Shown piece by piece: positions 1 to 10,245 of a stretch of 48,247 nt of DNA. The notes under the pieces are model-generated. The model did no database searches and had not been told where the DNA came from. It saw nothing but the letters and a program-made list of their open reading frames with translations. Source of the DNA: Methylobacterium platani (GTDB taxonomy: Bacteria > Pseudomonadota > Alphaproteobacteria > Rhizobiales > Beijerinckiaceae). How positions within the stretch are numbered: position 1 is the stretch's first letter; each line of letters starts with the position of its first letter. The DNA is taken from contig NZ_LWHQ01000006.1 of NCBI RefSeq assembly GCF_001653715.1, forward strand, positions 226,254 to 274,500, given 5' to 3'. The position numbers and the translations under genes were made by a program.

Positions 1-202
1 GTCCGGGAAAGGGGGAGACTCGCGAGGATCGTCCGCCCCTATGGTCGGGCCGAGGTCGCGGTGTCGTGTACCGTGGCTGAGCATAGGATAGCCTCGGCTG
101 TTCTAGAACTTGCGACAGACGACCCCGCCCGAACAGGCACCGGGTTCGCGGGCGGGAGGGTGGATGGTCGCGACGACGATCACCGGGGCGCCGTCGTGAT
201 GG
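1..202. other. Non-coding stretch downstream of lptB
   Basis: I see no convincing gene here. In Rhizobiales rpoN often follows lptB, but the minus-strand reading frames in this stretch do not resemble the start of RpoN. One GC-rich hairpin is visible, with 8-bp arms at 124-131 and 149-156. It lies just beyond the end of lptB but has no T-run, so a terminator role is only possible. Confidence 0.4.
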
Positions 203-1102
<900 letters not shown>

Positions 1103-1320
1103 GGGCTCTCTCGCGAAGGATGCCGGCGAAGGATCCCGGCGGTGCCCCGCCGCGCCGGCCTTTCCGCCCCAGGCGGCCGTGCGACGGGTGAACGGCGCCG
1201 GTTTAGCCGAAGCCGGGCCCTGCCCGCAACGCGCGCCGCGCGCCCTCGCGTGTTCTGGAACACGCGGCCTCGTTACGCTTACAAAGGACCTCGACCGATC
1301 TCTCCCGCCCGGACGGCCCG

Positions 1321-2565
1321 ATGCTCTCGCTCCTCGACCTCTGCGCCCGAATCGACGACGGCCGGCTGACGCCCGAGGGGGCGGTCCGCCTCGTGCGCGC
1401 GGCGATCGCCGCCCGCGAGCCGGAGGTCGGCGCCCTGGTCTGCGTCGATCCCGCGCCGGTCGTCGCGGCGGCCGGGCCGCTCGCCGGCATCGCGGTCGGG
1501 ATCAAGGACATCATCGACACCGCCGACCTGCCGACCCGGATGGGCTCGGCGATCTACGAGAGCTGGCATCCGCGCGCCGACGCCCCGGTGGTGGCGCGGC
1601 TGAAATCCCTCGGCGCGGCGCCGCTCGCCAAGACCACCACCACGCCCTTCGCCTTCCTCGACCCCACCGCGACCCGCAACCCGCATCACCCCGGGCACAC
1701 GCCCGGCGGCTCCTCGGCGGGCTCGGCCGCCGCGGTGGCGGCCGGGATGCTGCCGCTGGCGCTCGGCACCCAGACCGGCGGCTCGGTGATCCGCCCGGCG
1801 GCCTTCTGCGGCGTCGTCGGGGTCAAGCCGTCGTTCCGGCTGCTGCCGACGGTCGGGGTGAAGTGCTATTCCTGGGCCCTCGACACCCTCGGCCTGTTCG
1901 CGGCCGGGGTGGCGGATGCCGCCCACGCCCTGGCGCTGCTCGCCGACCGGCCGGCGATCGGGCGGACGCACGACGGGAGCGCGCCCCGCATCGGGATCGT
2001 GCGCCAGGAGTTCTGCGCCGCCCCGGACCCGGAGGCGGAGGCCGCCCTCGGCCGGGCGGCGGCGGCCGCCGAGCGGGCCGGGGCGGTGGTGCACGACCTC
2101 GCCCTGCCGGCCCGGTTCGGCGAGGCGTACGCCGCCCACGGCACGATCCAGGACTACGAGGCGCGCCAGGCACTGGCGTGGGAATACGCGGCGCACCGCG
2201 ACGCCCTGCCGCCGCGCCTGCGCGCCGCCCTCGACGCCGCGCAGGGCATCGAGACCGCGGCCTACGACGCCGCCCGCCGCACCGCCCACCACGCCCGCCG
2301 CAGCCTGAAGGACGTCTTCTCCGAGGACGGCCCGGACGTGCTCCTGACCTATGCCGCCCCCGGCGCGGCGCCGGCCGGCCTCGACCAGACGGGCGATTCC
2401 CGCTTCAACCGCCTCTGGACCCTGATGGGCGTGCCCTGCGTCACCCTGCCGGTCGAGCGCACCCCCGCCGGCCTGCCGGTCGGCGTGCAGGTGATCGCCC
2501 GGTTCGGCGACGACGGGCGGGCGCTGGCGGCGGCGGGGCTGATCGAGCGGGCGCTGCGGGGCTGA
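1321..2565 (+). CDS. Amidase-signature family amidohydrolase
   Basis: A 414-residue cytoplasmic amidase-signature enzyme that hydrolyses a carboxamide to acid plus ammonia. The Ser-cisSer-Lys triad can be placed: Lys62 in GIKDIID, cis-Ser near 131 in the GGSSAGSAA loop, and nucleophile Ser155 in [10 protein letters not shown]. The spacing between the two serines (24) matches the family. It lacks the longer C-terminal region of GatA, and no gatC or gatB lies nearby, so it is not the tRNA amidotransferase subunit. It stands alone and converges on the GGDEF-EAL gene 34 bp away. The Shine-Dalgarno sequence before this ATG is weak. Substrate unknown; catabolic amides or urea-derivative hydrolases of this length are possible. 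Confidence 0.85.
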   Translation: MLSLLDLCARIDDGRLTPEGAVRLVRAAIAAREPEVGALVCVDPAPVVAAAGPLAGIAVGIKDIIDTADLPTRMGSAIYESWHPRADAPVVARLKSLGAAPLAKTTTTPFAFLDPTATRNPHHPGHTPGGSSAGSAAAVAAGMLPLALGTQTGGSVIRPAAFCGVVGVKPSFRLLPTVGVKCYSWALDTLGLFAAGVADAAHALALLADRPAIGRTHDGSAPRIGIVRQEFCAAPDPEAEAALGRAAAAAERAGAVVHDLALPARFGEAYAAHGTIQDYEARQALAWEYAAHRDALPPRLRAALDAAQGIETAAYDAARRTAHHARRSLKDVFSEDGPDVLLTYAAPGAAPAGLDQTGDSRFNRLWTLMGVPCVTLPVERTPAGLPVGVQVIARFGDDGRALAAAGLIERALRG

Positions 2566-2599
2566 GCGGGCCGGTCGTCGGGTCCGGCCGCGATCGCGG

Positions 2600-5431
2600 T
2601 CAGGCGGCGGCCGGGCGGCGGCTCGCGACCTCGGGCAGCTCGCCGGCCGGACAGGGCCGGCCGAACAGGAAGCCCTGCAGCTCGTCGCAGCCGACCTCGC
2701 GCAGGCGCGCGGCCTGCTCGGCGGTCTCGACGCCCTCCGCCAGCACGATCATGCCGAGCGCCCGGCCGAGGCCGACCGCGGCGCGGACGATCTCGTCGCT
2801 GCCGCCGCCCTCGCCGGCCTCCCCGAGGCCGGCCACGAAGCAGCGGTCGATCTTGATCTTGTCGAAGGGGAAGCGGCGCAGGTAGCTCAGGGACGAGTAG
2901 CCGGTGCCGAAATCGTCCATGGCGGTGCTGACCCCGAGGGCGCGCAGCCGGTGCAGGATCGCGAGCGTCGCCTCGTCGTCCTGCAGCAGCACCGATTCGG
3001 TGATCTCGAGCTCGAGCCGCCCGGGCGGCAGCCCGCTCGACGCCAGCGCCCGGGTCACCTCGTCGACGAGGGCGTCGCCGACGAACTGCACCGGGGAGAG
3101 GTTCACCGCCACCTTGATGTCGGCCGGCCAGGCGGCGGCGTCGGCGCAGGCCCGGCCGAGCGCCCAGGCGCCGAGCCGGCGGATCTGCCCGGTCGCCTCG
3201 GCGATCGGGATGAACTCGCCCGGGCTGACGAAGCCCTCGCGCGGATGGCGCCAGCGCAGCAGCGCCTCGCAGGCCCGCACCCCGGTGCCGTCGGCGGCGA
3301 CGATCGGCTGGTAGTGGAGCTCGAGCTGCCCCTCGGCGAGGGCGCAGCGCAGGTCGGTGGCGAGCTGCCGGCGCCGCTGCAGGTCGGCATCCATCGCGGG
3401 ATCGAACAGGCACCAGCCGTTCCGCCCCGCGGCCTTGGCCTGGTAGAGCGCGACGTCGGCCTGGCGCTGAAGCTCGGCGGTGGTGGTGCCGGCGGCCTCC
3501 GTCGTCGCGAGGCCGATCGAGACGCCGATGCCGATCTCGTGGCCCTGGACCTCGAAGGGCTGGCGCAGGAGCCGCACGATGCGCTCGGCGAGCGCCGCCA
3601 CGCCGGCCGGATGCGAGGGCGCGCAGCGCATGACCGCGAACTCGTCGCCGCCGAGGCGCCCGACGAGGGCCGCGGTGCCGACCGCGTCCCGCAGGCGCCG
3701 GGCCACGAGGCGCAGCAGCTCGTCGCCGACCGGATGGCCGTAGGTGTCGTTGACCTCCTTGAAGCCGTCGAGGTCGAGGCAGAGCACGCTCACCGCCTCG
3801 CCGGCGCCGCGCTCGGCCAGCGCCGCGTCGAGGCGCCCCTGGAGCTGCGCGCGGTTGGGCAGGCCGGTCAGGGCGTCGTGGCCGGCCATGTGGGCGATGC
3901 GCGCCTCGCTGCGGCGGCGCTCGGTCACGTCCTCGTGGGTGCAGATCCAGCCGCCCTCGGGGATCGGCACGTGCACCACCGCGATGGCCCGGCCGTCGGC
4001 GAGGTCGCAGGTGAAGCGCGCCGGCAGGCGGCCGGCGGCGATGCGGGCGCAGGCCGCCGTCAGCAGGTCCGCCCGCGCGTCGGCCACGCCGAGATGGGCG
4101 ATCAGCGCGGCGACCGGCGTGCCGGGCCGGCGCAGGGCCTCCGGCACCGCGTGCATCTGGGCGTAGCGCGCGTTCATCACGATCAGCCGGTCGTCGCCGT
4201 CGAACAGGCACAGCCCCTGGGTCATGTGGTCGAGGGCGATGCCGAACTGGGCGTGCTGGGCGCTGAGCTCCCGCTCGCCCCGCTCCCGCGCCTCCGCCGC
4301 CGCCCGGGCGGCCTCGGCCGCGGCGAGGCGCGCCTGGGCCCGCGTCTGGCGCAGGCCGAGCAGCGCCACGCCGGCGAGGCCGAGATCGAGGATCAGGGTG
4401 GCGGCGCCGATCAGCCAGGCCTGCTGGCGCCAGGCCGCGAGGCTCGCCTGCGCGGTCCGGCTGACGCTCAGGATCATCGGGTAGCGCGCCAGCGCCCGGG
4501 TGCCGGCGATGCGGTCCTGCCCGTCGATCGGGCTGACCGTGCGGAACACGCCGCCGGCCGGGCTCGTGAGGGCGATCCGCAGGGCCGCCGTGCCCGGGAA
4601 GGTCTGGCCGACGCTGCCGTCGCGCTCGGGGTAGCGGACGAGGAGCGTGCCGTCGTTGCGGAAGAGCGAGACGACGGCGTCGGGGGCCGGCGCGATCGCC
4701 GCGTAGAGCCGCGCGAAGTAGCCGAGCTCGACGGCGCCGAGCACCATGCCGAGGAAGGATCCGTCCGGCGCCCGCACCTTGCGGGCGATGTAGATCGTCC
4801 AGACCCCGTCGCCGCGGTTCTGCACCGGCCGGCCGATGGCGCGGTCGAGGGCCGGATCGCCCGCCAGCGCCTTGAAGTAGTCCCGGTCGGCGATGTTCAC
4901 CGTCGGGATCGGCCAGTAGCGGCTGAAGTTCATGAGGTTGCCGTGCCGGTCGATCACCGTGACGGCGTTCACCTGCGGCAGGGCGGCGATGCGGGTCTTC
5001 AGGGCCTCGTGCAGGACAGGCGTCGCCGCGACGGCGGCGTAATCCGCCTCCCCGGCGACCCCGGCGGTCCGGAACTCGCGGATCACGCTGTCCTGGACCA
5101 GCTCGATCGCCTGCAGCGCCCGGTCGGCCTGGTCGGCGAGGACCGTGGAGAACCCGACGAGCCCGCGCTCGGTGGTGGCGACCGCGTGCCCGTGCAGGCC
5201 TTGCACCAGCAGCCCCGCGGAGGTCGTGGCGAGCACGGCGAGCAGGCCGGCGGACAGGGCCACCATCCGGAACGAGCGACCGCGCGGGCGATCGGGCGGC
5301 TGCGGGATGTCGGTCGGAGGGCCCACGACTGTCGCCTGATGCCTTGGGGTGCGGAGATCGTCCCCGTGTGCACCCGGCATCTTTAAGAAGCGTTGAAAAC
5401 GACGCGCGACCGCTCCTCGTCGAAAGGTCAT
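2600..5431 (-). CDS. Membrane sensor with Cache-like, PAS, GGDEF and EAL domains
   Basis: A 943-residue c-di-GMP metabolism protein. Membrane helices near residues 55-77 and about 345-370 enclose a periplasmic Cache-type sensor, recognisable by NFSRYWPIPTVNIADRDYFKAL. A short coiled-coil and a PAS domain ending in THEDVTERRRSEARI follow, then GGDEF and EAL. The GGDEF half has an intact GRLGGDEFAV site. The EAL half keeps CEALLRWRHP, the Asn of AVNLSP, Glu of EITESV, the DDFGTGYSS loop, Lys of KIKIDR, Glu of AEGVET and Gln of ELQGFLF, so both opposing activities look possible. The start ATG has no strong ribosome site; Met18 is an alternative. It is monocistronic, with a repeat region upstream. 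Confidence 0.9.
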   Translation of the reverse strand: MTFRRGAVARRFQRFLKMPGAHGDDLRTPRHQATVVGPPTDIPQPPDRPRGRSFRMVALSAGLLAVLATTSAGLLVQGLHGHAVATTERGLVGFSTVLADQADRALQAIELVQDSVIREFRTAGVAGEADYAAVAATPVLHEALKTRIAALPQVNAVTVIDRHGNLMNFSRYWPIPTVNIADRDYFKALAGDPALDRAIGRPVQNRGDGVWTIYIARKVRAPDGSFLGMVLGAVELGYFARLYAAIAPAPDAVVSLFRNDGTLLVRYPERDGSVGQTFPGTAALRIALTSPAGGVFRTVSPIDGQDRIAGTRALARYPMILSVSRTAQASLAAWRQQAWLIGAATLILDLGLAGVALLGLRQTRAQARLAAAEAARAAAEARERGERELSAQHAQFGIALDHMTQGLCLFDGDDRLIVMNARYAQMHAVPEALRRPGTPVAALIAHLGVADARADLLTAACARIAAGRLPARFTCDLADGRAIAVVHVPIPEGGWICTHEDVTERRRSEARIAHMAGHDALTGLPNRAQLQGRLDAALAERGAGEAVSVLCLDLDGFKEVNDTYGHPVGDELLRLVARRLRDAVGTAALVGRLGGDEFAVMRCAPSHPAGVAALAERIVRLLRQPFEVQGHEIGIGVSIGLATTEAAGTTTAELQRQADVALYQAKAAGRNGWCLFDPAMDADLQRRRQLATDLRCALAEGQLELHYQPIVAADGTGVRACEALLRWRHPREGFVSPGEFIPIAEATGQIRRLGAWALGRACADAAAWPADIKVAVNLSPVQFVGDALVDEVTRALASSGLPPGRLELEITESVLLQDDEATLAILHRLRALGVSTAMDDFGTGYSSLSYLRRFPFDKIKIDRCFVAGLGEAGEGGGSDEIVRAAVGLGRALGMIVLAEGVETAEQAARLREVGCDELQGFLFGRPCPAGELPEVASRRPAAA

Positions 5432-5927
5432 GACTTAGGGAAACGAACGACGTCGCGGGCGGGCGCGAGGACGGGACGGCGTGCCGATCAGGCCGGATAT
5501 CCCCGGCGACGGCCGATCGGCCGCCCGCGTCCGGACCGCCGGGCCGGTCGCGGCGTCTGCGCGATCCGTCCGTGCGTCCAGAGCAGGGCCCGGTCACGTT
5601 GCAATCGGGCGCTGCTCTATAGCACTTCACGATCGCGTTGCAATCGAGAAGCTCTCCAGGTCTTTGATTTTGCCGCATTTTCTGAGACGGACCGGTATCC
5701 ACGTCGTCGGAAAATGCTCCAGATCTTCGATTGTGCCGCATTTACTTCGCCCGACTGGCGGCCCTTCGGTCGGAAAATGCTCTCGGGGTGCATGCCGCCG
5801 ATCGCGTGACGACGGCGCGACGGACCGGACGCGATTCTCGTCGATCGTGATCTTCGGATCGGTGCCGGATATTCCCCGCACCGTCGCCGGGCGCCGACGG
5901 TCCGCGCCGGCGCGCCGGGCGGCGGCG
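5432..5927. other. 496-bp intergenic region with tandem repeat copies
   Basis: No gene is supported. The stretch is less GC-rich than its neighbours around 5620-5790, where one full and one partial copy of an intergenic repeat sit (annotated separately). Long open frames on both strands here are uninterrupted extensions of neighbouring shadow frames. The rest contains nothing I can name. Confidence 0.5.
5623..5782 (+). repeat. Intergenic repeat, full copy followed by partial copy
   Basis: Positions 5623-5719 form a 97-bp unit that begins CACTTCACGATCGCG and ends GTCGTCGGAAAATGCTC. A partial second unit follows directly at 5721-5782, also ending TCGGAAAATGCTC. The full unit matches the reverse complement of 28293-28388 at about four fifths of positions by eye. 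A 45-bp 3' fragment recurs at 23951-23995. The family has no coding content and looks like a short dispersed intergenic element. Confidence 0.75.
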
Positions 5928-7214
5928 TCACAATCCTCCGTCCTGCAGCCGGTACCAGGTCACCACCGCCGAGGCGTAGAGCCGGTGCAGCCCGTGCAGC
6001 GGCAGCGGCGTGATCGGCGTCGGGGCGATCGGCAGGGCCTCGGCATCGCCGCGCGCGAGGTGGGCGGCGATGGCCTGGCCCATGCGGGTCTGGAGGCCGA
6101 CGCCGCGGCCCTGGCAGCCGATATCGATCAGCAGGCCGGGCTCGGGCGCGTGGAGATGGGGCAGGTAGTCCCGGGTGACCGCGACCCGGCCGCACCAGCG
6201 ATGGTCGAAGCCGATCCCGGCGAGCTGCGGGAACAGCTTCGGGACGATCCGCTCCAGATGCGCCCAGTCGCCCGCGCCCCTCGGCTCGCGGAACGGCCCG
6301 CGCCCGCCGAGCAGCAGCCGGCCGGTATGGTCGAGGCGGAAGTAGAGCAGCAGCTTGCGGGTGTCGGAGGAGACCTGGCCCTCGGGCAGGACGCTGCGGC
6401 GCAGGTTGTCGGAGAGCGGCGTCGTGGCGACCTGGAAGGAATTGGCCGCGATGATGGTCTGGCGGAGGTTCGGCCACAGGTCGCCCGAATAGCCGTTGGT
6501 GCACAGCACCACTCGCTCGGTGGTCAGGCTCGGACCGGGGCCCGTCCGCACCGTCCAGACGTCGCCCCGGCGCGACAGGCCGGTCACCGGGGTGTCGGTG
6601 TGGATGCGGGCGCCGGCCGCCAGCGCCGCCTTCGCGAGCCCGCGGGCATAGGAGAGCGGCTGCACCGCGCCGCCGCGCCCGTCGAGCCAGCCGCCGAGAT
6701 AGCGCTCGGAGCCGATCAGCCGGGTGGCCTCGGCCTTGTCGAGGAGCTTGGTCGGGGCGCCGCGCCGCGCCCATTGCTCGGCCCGGCGCTCGGCCTGGGC
6801 CAGCCCTTCCGCCGTGTGCGCGCCCTGGATCCACCCGGTGCGGGTGTGCGGCACGTCCATCCGGTGCCGGGCGATGAGGTCGAACACCGCGTCGGCGGTG
6901 CCGGCCCCGAAGGCGGCGAGGCGCTCGCCGCGCTCCGGCCCGAACATCTGCACGAGTTCGTCGGGATCGTGCTTGAGGCCCGGGATCACCTGGCCGCCGT
7001 TGCGGCCCGAGCCGCCGAAGCCGATCTCGCGCGCCTCCAGCAGCACCGGCCTCAAGCCGGCCTCCGCGAGGTGGAGCGCCGTCGACAGGCCGCAGAATCC
7101 GCCGCCGATCACGACCACGTCGGCCCGGCCGGACTCCGCCAGCGGCGCGGTCGCGGGGGCCGGGGCGGCGGTGGTGGCCCAGAGGGCCGGCCCGAGCGGG
7201 AAGGGTTCGGTCAT
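5928..7214 (-). CDS. FAD-dependent amine/amino-acid oxidase (DAO family, PuuB-like)
   Basis: A 428-residue flavoenzyme of the DadA/PuuB type that would oxidatively deaminate an amino acid, opine or gamma-glutamylated amine. The dinucleotide-binding motif VVVIGGGFCGLSTALHLAEAG sits at about 33-53. The GSGRNGGQV stretch around 68-76 is the flavin-attachment region characteristic of PuuB-like oxidases, and the C-terminal GCQGRGVGLQT closes the FAD site. It is the last gene of an operon behind an amino-acid-type ABC importer (14 bp after the ATPase gene), so it probably consumes the imported compound. The XRE-cupin gene at the other end recalls the PuuR/PuuB arrangement, but no glutamylputrescine synthetase is present, so the substrate is open. 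Confidence 0.85.
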   Translation of the reverse strand: MTEPFPLGPALWATTAAPAPATAPLAESGRADVVVIGGGFCGLSTALHLAEAGLRPVLLEAREIGFGGSGRNGGQVIPGLKHDPDELVQMFGPERGERLAAFGAGTADAVFDLIARHRMDVPHTRTGWIQGAHTAEGLAQAERRAEQWARRGAPTKLLDKAEATRLIGSERYLGGWLDGRGGAVQPLSYARGLAKAALAAGARIHTDTPVTGLSRRGDVWTVRTGPGPSLTTERVVLCTNGYSGDLWPNLRQTIIAANSFQVATTPLSDNLRRSVLPEGQVSSDTRKLLLYFRLDHTGRLLLGGRGPFREPRGAGDWAHLERIVPKLFPQLAGIGFDHRWCGRVAVTRDYLPHLHAPEPGLLIDIGCQGRGVGLQTRMGQAIAAHLARGDAEALPIAPTPITPLPLHGLHRLYASAVVTWYRLQDGGL

Positions 7215-7227
7215 CGGGTACGCCTCG

Positions 7228-7959
7228 TCACAGCGGGTTCAGCACGCGCCGCAGGAAGTCCTGGGTGCGGGGCTGCTGGGGCCGGCCCAGCACCTCGCGG
7301 GCCGGGCCCTCCTCGACGATCACGCCGCCGTCGAGGAACAGCACCCGGTCGGCGACCTCGCGGGCGAAGCTCATCTCGTGGGTGACGACCACCATCGTCA
7401 TGCCCTCCTCGGCGAGCTGACGCATCGTGCCCAGCACCTCGCCGACGAGCTCGGGATCGAGGGCCGAGGTCGGCTCGTCGAACAGGATCGCGTCGGGCCG
7501 CATCGCCAGCGCCCGGGCGATGGCGACCCGCTGCTGCTGGCCGCCGGAGAGCTGCGGCGGATGCGCCTCCTCCTTACCGGACAGCCCGACCCGGGCGAGG
7601 AGCGCCCGGCCGCGCTCGGTCGCCTCCCGGCGGTCCTCGCCCTTCACGTAGATCGGCCCCTCGACGACGTTCTCGAGCGCCGTGCGGTGCGGGAACAGGT
7701 TGAAGCGCTGGAACACCATCGAGACCTGGACCCGGACGGCGCGGATCGAGCGGTCGGCGCGGTCGACCTTGCGGCCGTTCACCGTGATCGTGCCGGAATC
7801 GTAGGATTCGAGCCCGTTGATGCAGCGCAGGACCGTCGACTTGCCCGAGCCGGACGGCCCGATGACGCAGACCACCTCGCCCTTGGAGACCCCGGCGGTG
7901 ATGCCCTTGAGGACCTGGAGCGCCCCGTAGGACTTGCGGACGTCGGTCAACACGATCAT
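7228..7959 (-). CDS. Polar amino acid ABC transporter ATPase (GlnQ/HisP type)
   Basis: A 243-residue cytoplasmic ATPase of a polar amino-acid importer. Walker A is GPSGSGKST (about 34-42), followed by [10 protein letters not shown] (Q-loop), [15 protein letters not shown] (signature) and [13 protein letters not shown] (Walker B). The [20 protein letters not shown] stretch is typical of GlnQ/ArtP/HisP proteins. The ATG at 7959 was chosen because it overlaps the permease stop by the four bases ATGA, indicating translational coupling. The frame continues upstream but there encodes only the shadow of the permease. Confidence 0.92.
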   Translation of the reverse strand: MIVLTDVRKSYGALQVLKGITAGVSKGEVVCVIGPSGSGKSTVLRCINGLESYDSGTITVNGRKVDRADRSIRAVRVQVSMVFQRFNLFPHRTALENVVEGPIYVKGEDRREATERGRALLARVGLSGKEEAHPPQLSGGQQQRVAIARALAMRPDAILFDEPTSALDPELVGEVLGTMRQLAEEGMTMVVVTHEMSFAREVADRVLFLDGGVIVEEGPAREVLGRPQQPRTQDFLRRVLNPL

Positions 7960-8609
7960 CGCCGGCCGGCCTGCTTCTCGAAGTGGCGCACGATCAGGAT
8001 CAGGGGCAGGCTCAAGGTCAGGTACATCAGGGCGACGAGGGTGAAGACGCTGGTGTTCTTGAACGTCGCCGAGGCGATGAGCTTGCCCTGCAGCGCCAGC
8101 TCCGCCACCGTGATGGTCGAGGCTTGCGAGGAATCCTTCAGCATCATGATCATCACGTTGCCGAAGGGCGGCAGCGCGGTGCGGAAGGCCTGCGGCAGCA
8201 GCACCCGCCGCATGGTGAGGCCCCAGCCCATGCCGATGGTCTGCGCCGCCTCGACCTGCCCCTTGTCGATCGCCTCGATGGCGGCGCGGAAGTTCTCGGC
8301 CTGGTAGGCCGAGTAGGCCAGCCCCAGGCCCAGCACGCCGGCCTGCACCGCCGACAGCGACAGGCCGTAATCCGGCAGCACGAAGTAGATGTAGAACAGC
8401 TGCACGATGATCGGGATGCCCCGGATCACGTTGATGAAGGTCGCGGCGAAGAACGAGAGGGCGCGCACGCCCGAGACCCGCATCATCGCCCAGACGAGGC
8501 CGAGCGCGGTCGAGACCACGAGCGAGCCCGCCGTGATCAGGATCGTCAGCCACACGCCCTGGAGCAGGATGGGCAGGAACTCGCGGGCATCCGACAGGAA
8601 GCTGTCCAT
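7956..8609 (-). CDS. Polar amino acid ABC transporter permease (HisM/GlnP type)
   Basis: A 217-residue inner-membrane permease with about five helices. The EAA loop reads [24 protein letters not shown], which docks the ATPase, and [20 protein letters not shown] is characteristic of the amino-acid (HAAT) family. The ATG at 8609 gives the normal family start ([19 protein letters not shown]). It sits 17 bp after the binding-protein gene and overlaps the ATPase start by 4 bp. A single permease gene implies a homodimer. Confidence 0.92.
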   Translation of the reverse strand: MDSFLSDAREFLPILLQGVWLTILITAGSLVVSTALGLVWAMMRVSGVRALSFFAATFINVIRGIPIIVQLFYIYFVLPDYGLSLSAVQAGVLGLGLAYSAYQAENFRAAIEAIDKGQVEAAQTIGMGWGLTMRRVLLPQAFRTALPPFGNVMIMMLKDSSQASTITVAELALQGKLIASATFKNTSVFTLVALMYLTLSLPLILIVRHFEKQAGRR

Positions 8610-8626
8610 GGAACCGATCGATCCGG

Positions 8627-9412
8627 TCAGGACGGGTTCACGGAGGGCTGCAGGCCCCACTTCTCCAGGATCTTGGCGAGCTCGCCGCTCTCCTTGATCT
8701 TGGTCAGCCCCGCGTTGATCTTGGCCAGCAGGGCCGTGTCGTCCTTGCGCACGCCGATGCCGACCGAGCCGACGACCACCGGCTTGTACGAGGCGACGAG
8801 GTGGGCGTTGGGGAAGTTGCCGCTCTTGAGGTTGTAGGCGATGATCGGCGCGTCGGCGAAGATCGCCTTGACCCGGCCGGCATTCACGTCGCGCAGCATG
8901 TCGGGGAAGGTGTCGTAGACCTTCACCTCGGCGAACTGGCCCGATTTCTTGAGCGCGTCGACGAAGGCGGTGCCGACCTGGGCGCCGACTGTCTCGCCCT
9001 TGAGGTCGGAGAAGGCGGTGTAGGCCTTGGTGTCGGCCTTGGGCACCACCATCCCCTCGCCGTAGGTGTAGACCGGCTCGGAGAAGGCGATCACCTCCTT
9101 GCGCGGGGGCGTGATGAACATCGCGGCCGAGATCGCGTCGATCTTCTTCGCCGTCAGCGCCGCGATCAGGCTCGAGAACTGGAACGGCTCGATCTGGACC
9201 GCGAAGCCGGCCTGCTTGCCGATGGCGGTGATGACGTCCACCATCACGCCCTGGATGGTGTTGGTCTTGGTGTCGAGGAAGGTGAAGGGGACGCCCGTCG
9301 GCGTCGAGCCGACCCGGACCGTCTCCTGCGCCAGGGCCGGACGGGCCAGCGCGCTTCCCGCCAGCAGCACCAGGGCCGCGCCCGCGGCCCGCATCAGACG
9401 CCTCATCGTCAC
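8627..9412 (-). CDS. Periplasmic amino-acid-binding protein (family 3 SBP)
   Basis: A 261-residue precursor. The N-terminus carries a Sec signal peptide with a hydrophobic [14 protein letters not shown] core and a probable ALA-Q cleavage site near residue 28. The mature part shows the cluster-F/family-3 pattern: [14 protein letters not shown] near the start, then [13 protein letters not shown] and [15 protein letters not shown]. It is the first gene of the importer-oxidase operon, so its promoter must lie in the 97-bp gap to the divergent regulator, where two operator-like dyads are found. Ligand unknown; a polar amino acid or amine derivative is expected. Confidence 0.9.
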   Translation of the reverse strand: MTMRRLMRAAGAALVLLAGSALARPALAQETVRVGSTPTGVPFTFLDTKTNTIQGVMVDVITAIGKQAGFAVQIEPFQFSSLIAALTAKKIDAISAAMFITPPRKEVIAFSEPVYTYGEGMVVPKADTKAYTAFSDLKGETVGAQVGTAFVDALKKSGQFAEVKVYDTFPDMLRDVNAGRVKAIFADAPIIAYNLKSGNFPNAHLVASYKPVVVGSVGIGVRKDDTALLAKINAGLTKIKESGELAKILEKWGLQPSVNPS

Positions 9413-9456
9413 GCTCCCCTGCCGATGTCGGGCGGCGCTCGACGCCGCCTCCGAAT

Positions 9457-9521
9457 TTCATTGACATGAACATCAGGCCATAATTCGTTGCATCACGCAA
9501 TCCGATTTCATGCACATGAAA
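9457..9521. promoter_or_regulatory. Pair of TTCAT-N4-ATGAA operators between importer operon and regulator
   Basis: Two dyads with the same arms and spacing face the divergent promoters: TTCAT-tgac-ATGAA at 9457-9470 and TTTCAT-gcac-ATGAAA at 9506-9521. The second overlaps the ATG of the XRE-cupin gene. A further small dyad TTGC-atcac-GCAA lies between them. The intergene is clearly more AT-rich than the flanks. The likely ligand is the regulator encoded next door, which would repress both directions; this is inferred from position and symmetry. Confidence 0.6.
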
Positions 9522-10139
9522 CAGGCGGCAGACGGACCACGAAACGAGCACGCGGCGGCCGACGGCGCGACGGACGGCCTGGCCGCCGACCGGGCGGTCG
9601 GGCAGCGCCTGCGCGGCCTGCGGCAGGAGCGCGGCCTGTCGCTGAAGGCCGTGGCGGCGGCGACCGGGCTGTCGATCGGCTATCTCAGCCAGGTCGAGCG
9701 CGGCCTGTCCTCGCCCTCGCTGCGGGTGCTGACCCGGGTCGCCGACATCCTCGGCGTCGGGCTCGGCGCCCTGTTCGACGGCCCGGGGGCGCCGGCCGCC
9801 GACGGCATCGTCACCCGGGCGGGCGAGCGGGCGGCGCTCACCCTCTGGCGCGCCGGCATCACCAAGCAGCTCCTCACGCAGGGCGACGGGGCCCTGAGCC
9901 TGTTCCTGATGCAGCTCGCGCCGCTCGCCGGCACCGGCGACGAGCCCCTGGTCCACGACGGCGAGGAGGCCGGGCTGGTGATGGAGGGCGCCCTCGTCCT
10001 CACGGTCGAGGGGCGGACGGCGGAGCTCGGGCCCGGCGACAGCTTCCGCTTCGCCAGCCGGCGCCCGCACCGCTACCGCAACCCCTCCCCCGACCGGCCG
10101 GCCGCGGTGCTGTGGGTCAACGCGGTGCCGCGACCGTGA
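9510..10139 (+). CDS. XRE-family regulator with C-terminal cupin domain
   Basis: A 209-residue regulator of the HTH_3-cupin class (PuuR-like architecture). The helix-turn-helix covers about residues 30-85 (QERGLSLKAVAAATGLSIGYLSQVERG is the diagnostic part). The C-terminal third is a cupin barrel (EAGLVMEGALVLTVEGRTAELGPGDSFRFASRRPHRYRN) that probably binds the inducer. The start is uncertain: ATG 9510 and ATG 9516 both lie inside an operator-like dyad, neither has a visible ribosome site, and no other start precedes the HTH. Leaderless or weak translation is possible. It probably controls the divergent importer-oxidase operon and itself. Confidence 0.87.
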   Translation: MHMKQAADGPRNEHAAADGATDGLAADRAVGQRLRGLRQERGLSLKAVAAATGLSIGYLSQVERGLSSPSLRVLTRVADILGVGLGALFDGPGAPAADGIVTRAGERAALTLWRAGITKQLLTQGDGALSLFLMQLAPLAGTGDEPLVHDGEEAGLVMEGALVLTVEGRTAELGPGDSFRFASRRPHRYRNPSPDRPAAVLWVNAVPRP

Positions 10140-10245
10140 GGCGCCCCCAGGAAAATCGTCTCAAATCCGCCGTTGCGCCGACAGCTTTTACGATGCGTGA
10201 AGTGAACAGGGGGAGGGTACCTGCCAACGGAGCCGGAGCGGCATC

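Noticed and set aside
1..202. Start of rpoN downstream of lptB
   Set aside because: Expected by synteny, but the minus-strand frames here do not read like the glutamine-rich RpoN N-terminus.
2349..5741. 1130-residue open frame on the minus strand
   Set aside because: It is a frame shadow of the GGDEF-EAL gene: composed of Arg/Ala/Pro-rich stretches with no domain, and the real protein is in the other frame.
5617..5881. 84-residue minus-strand open frame
   Set aside because: Lies across the dispersed repeat copies; its residues change where the repeat units differ, with no sign of coding constraint.
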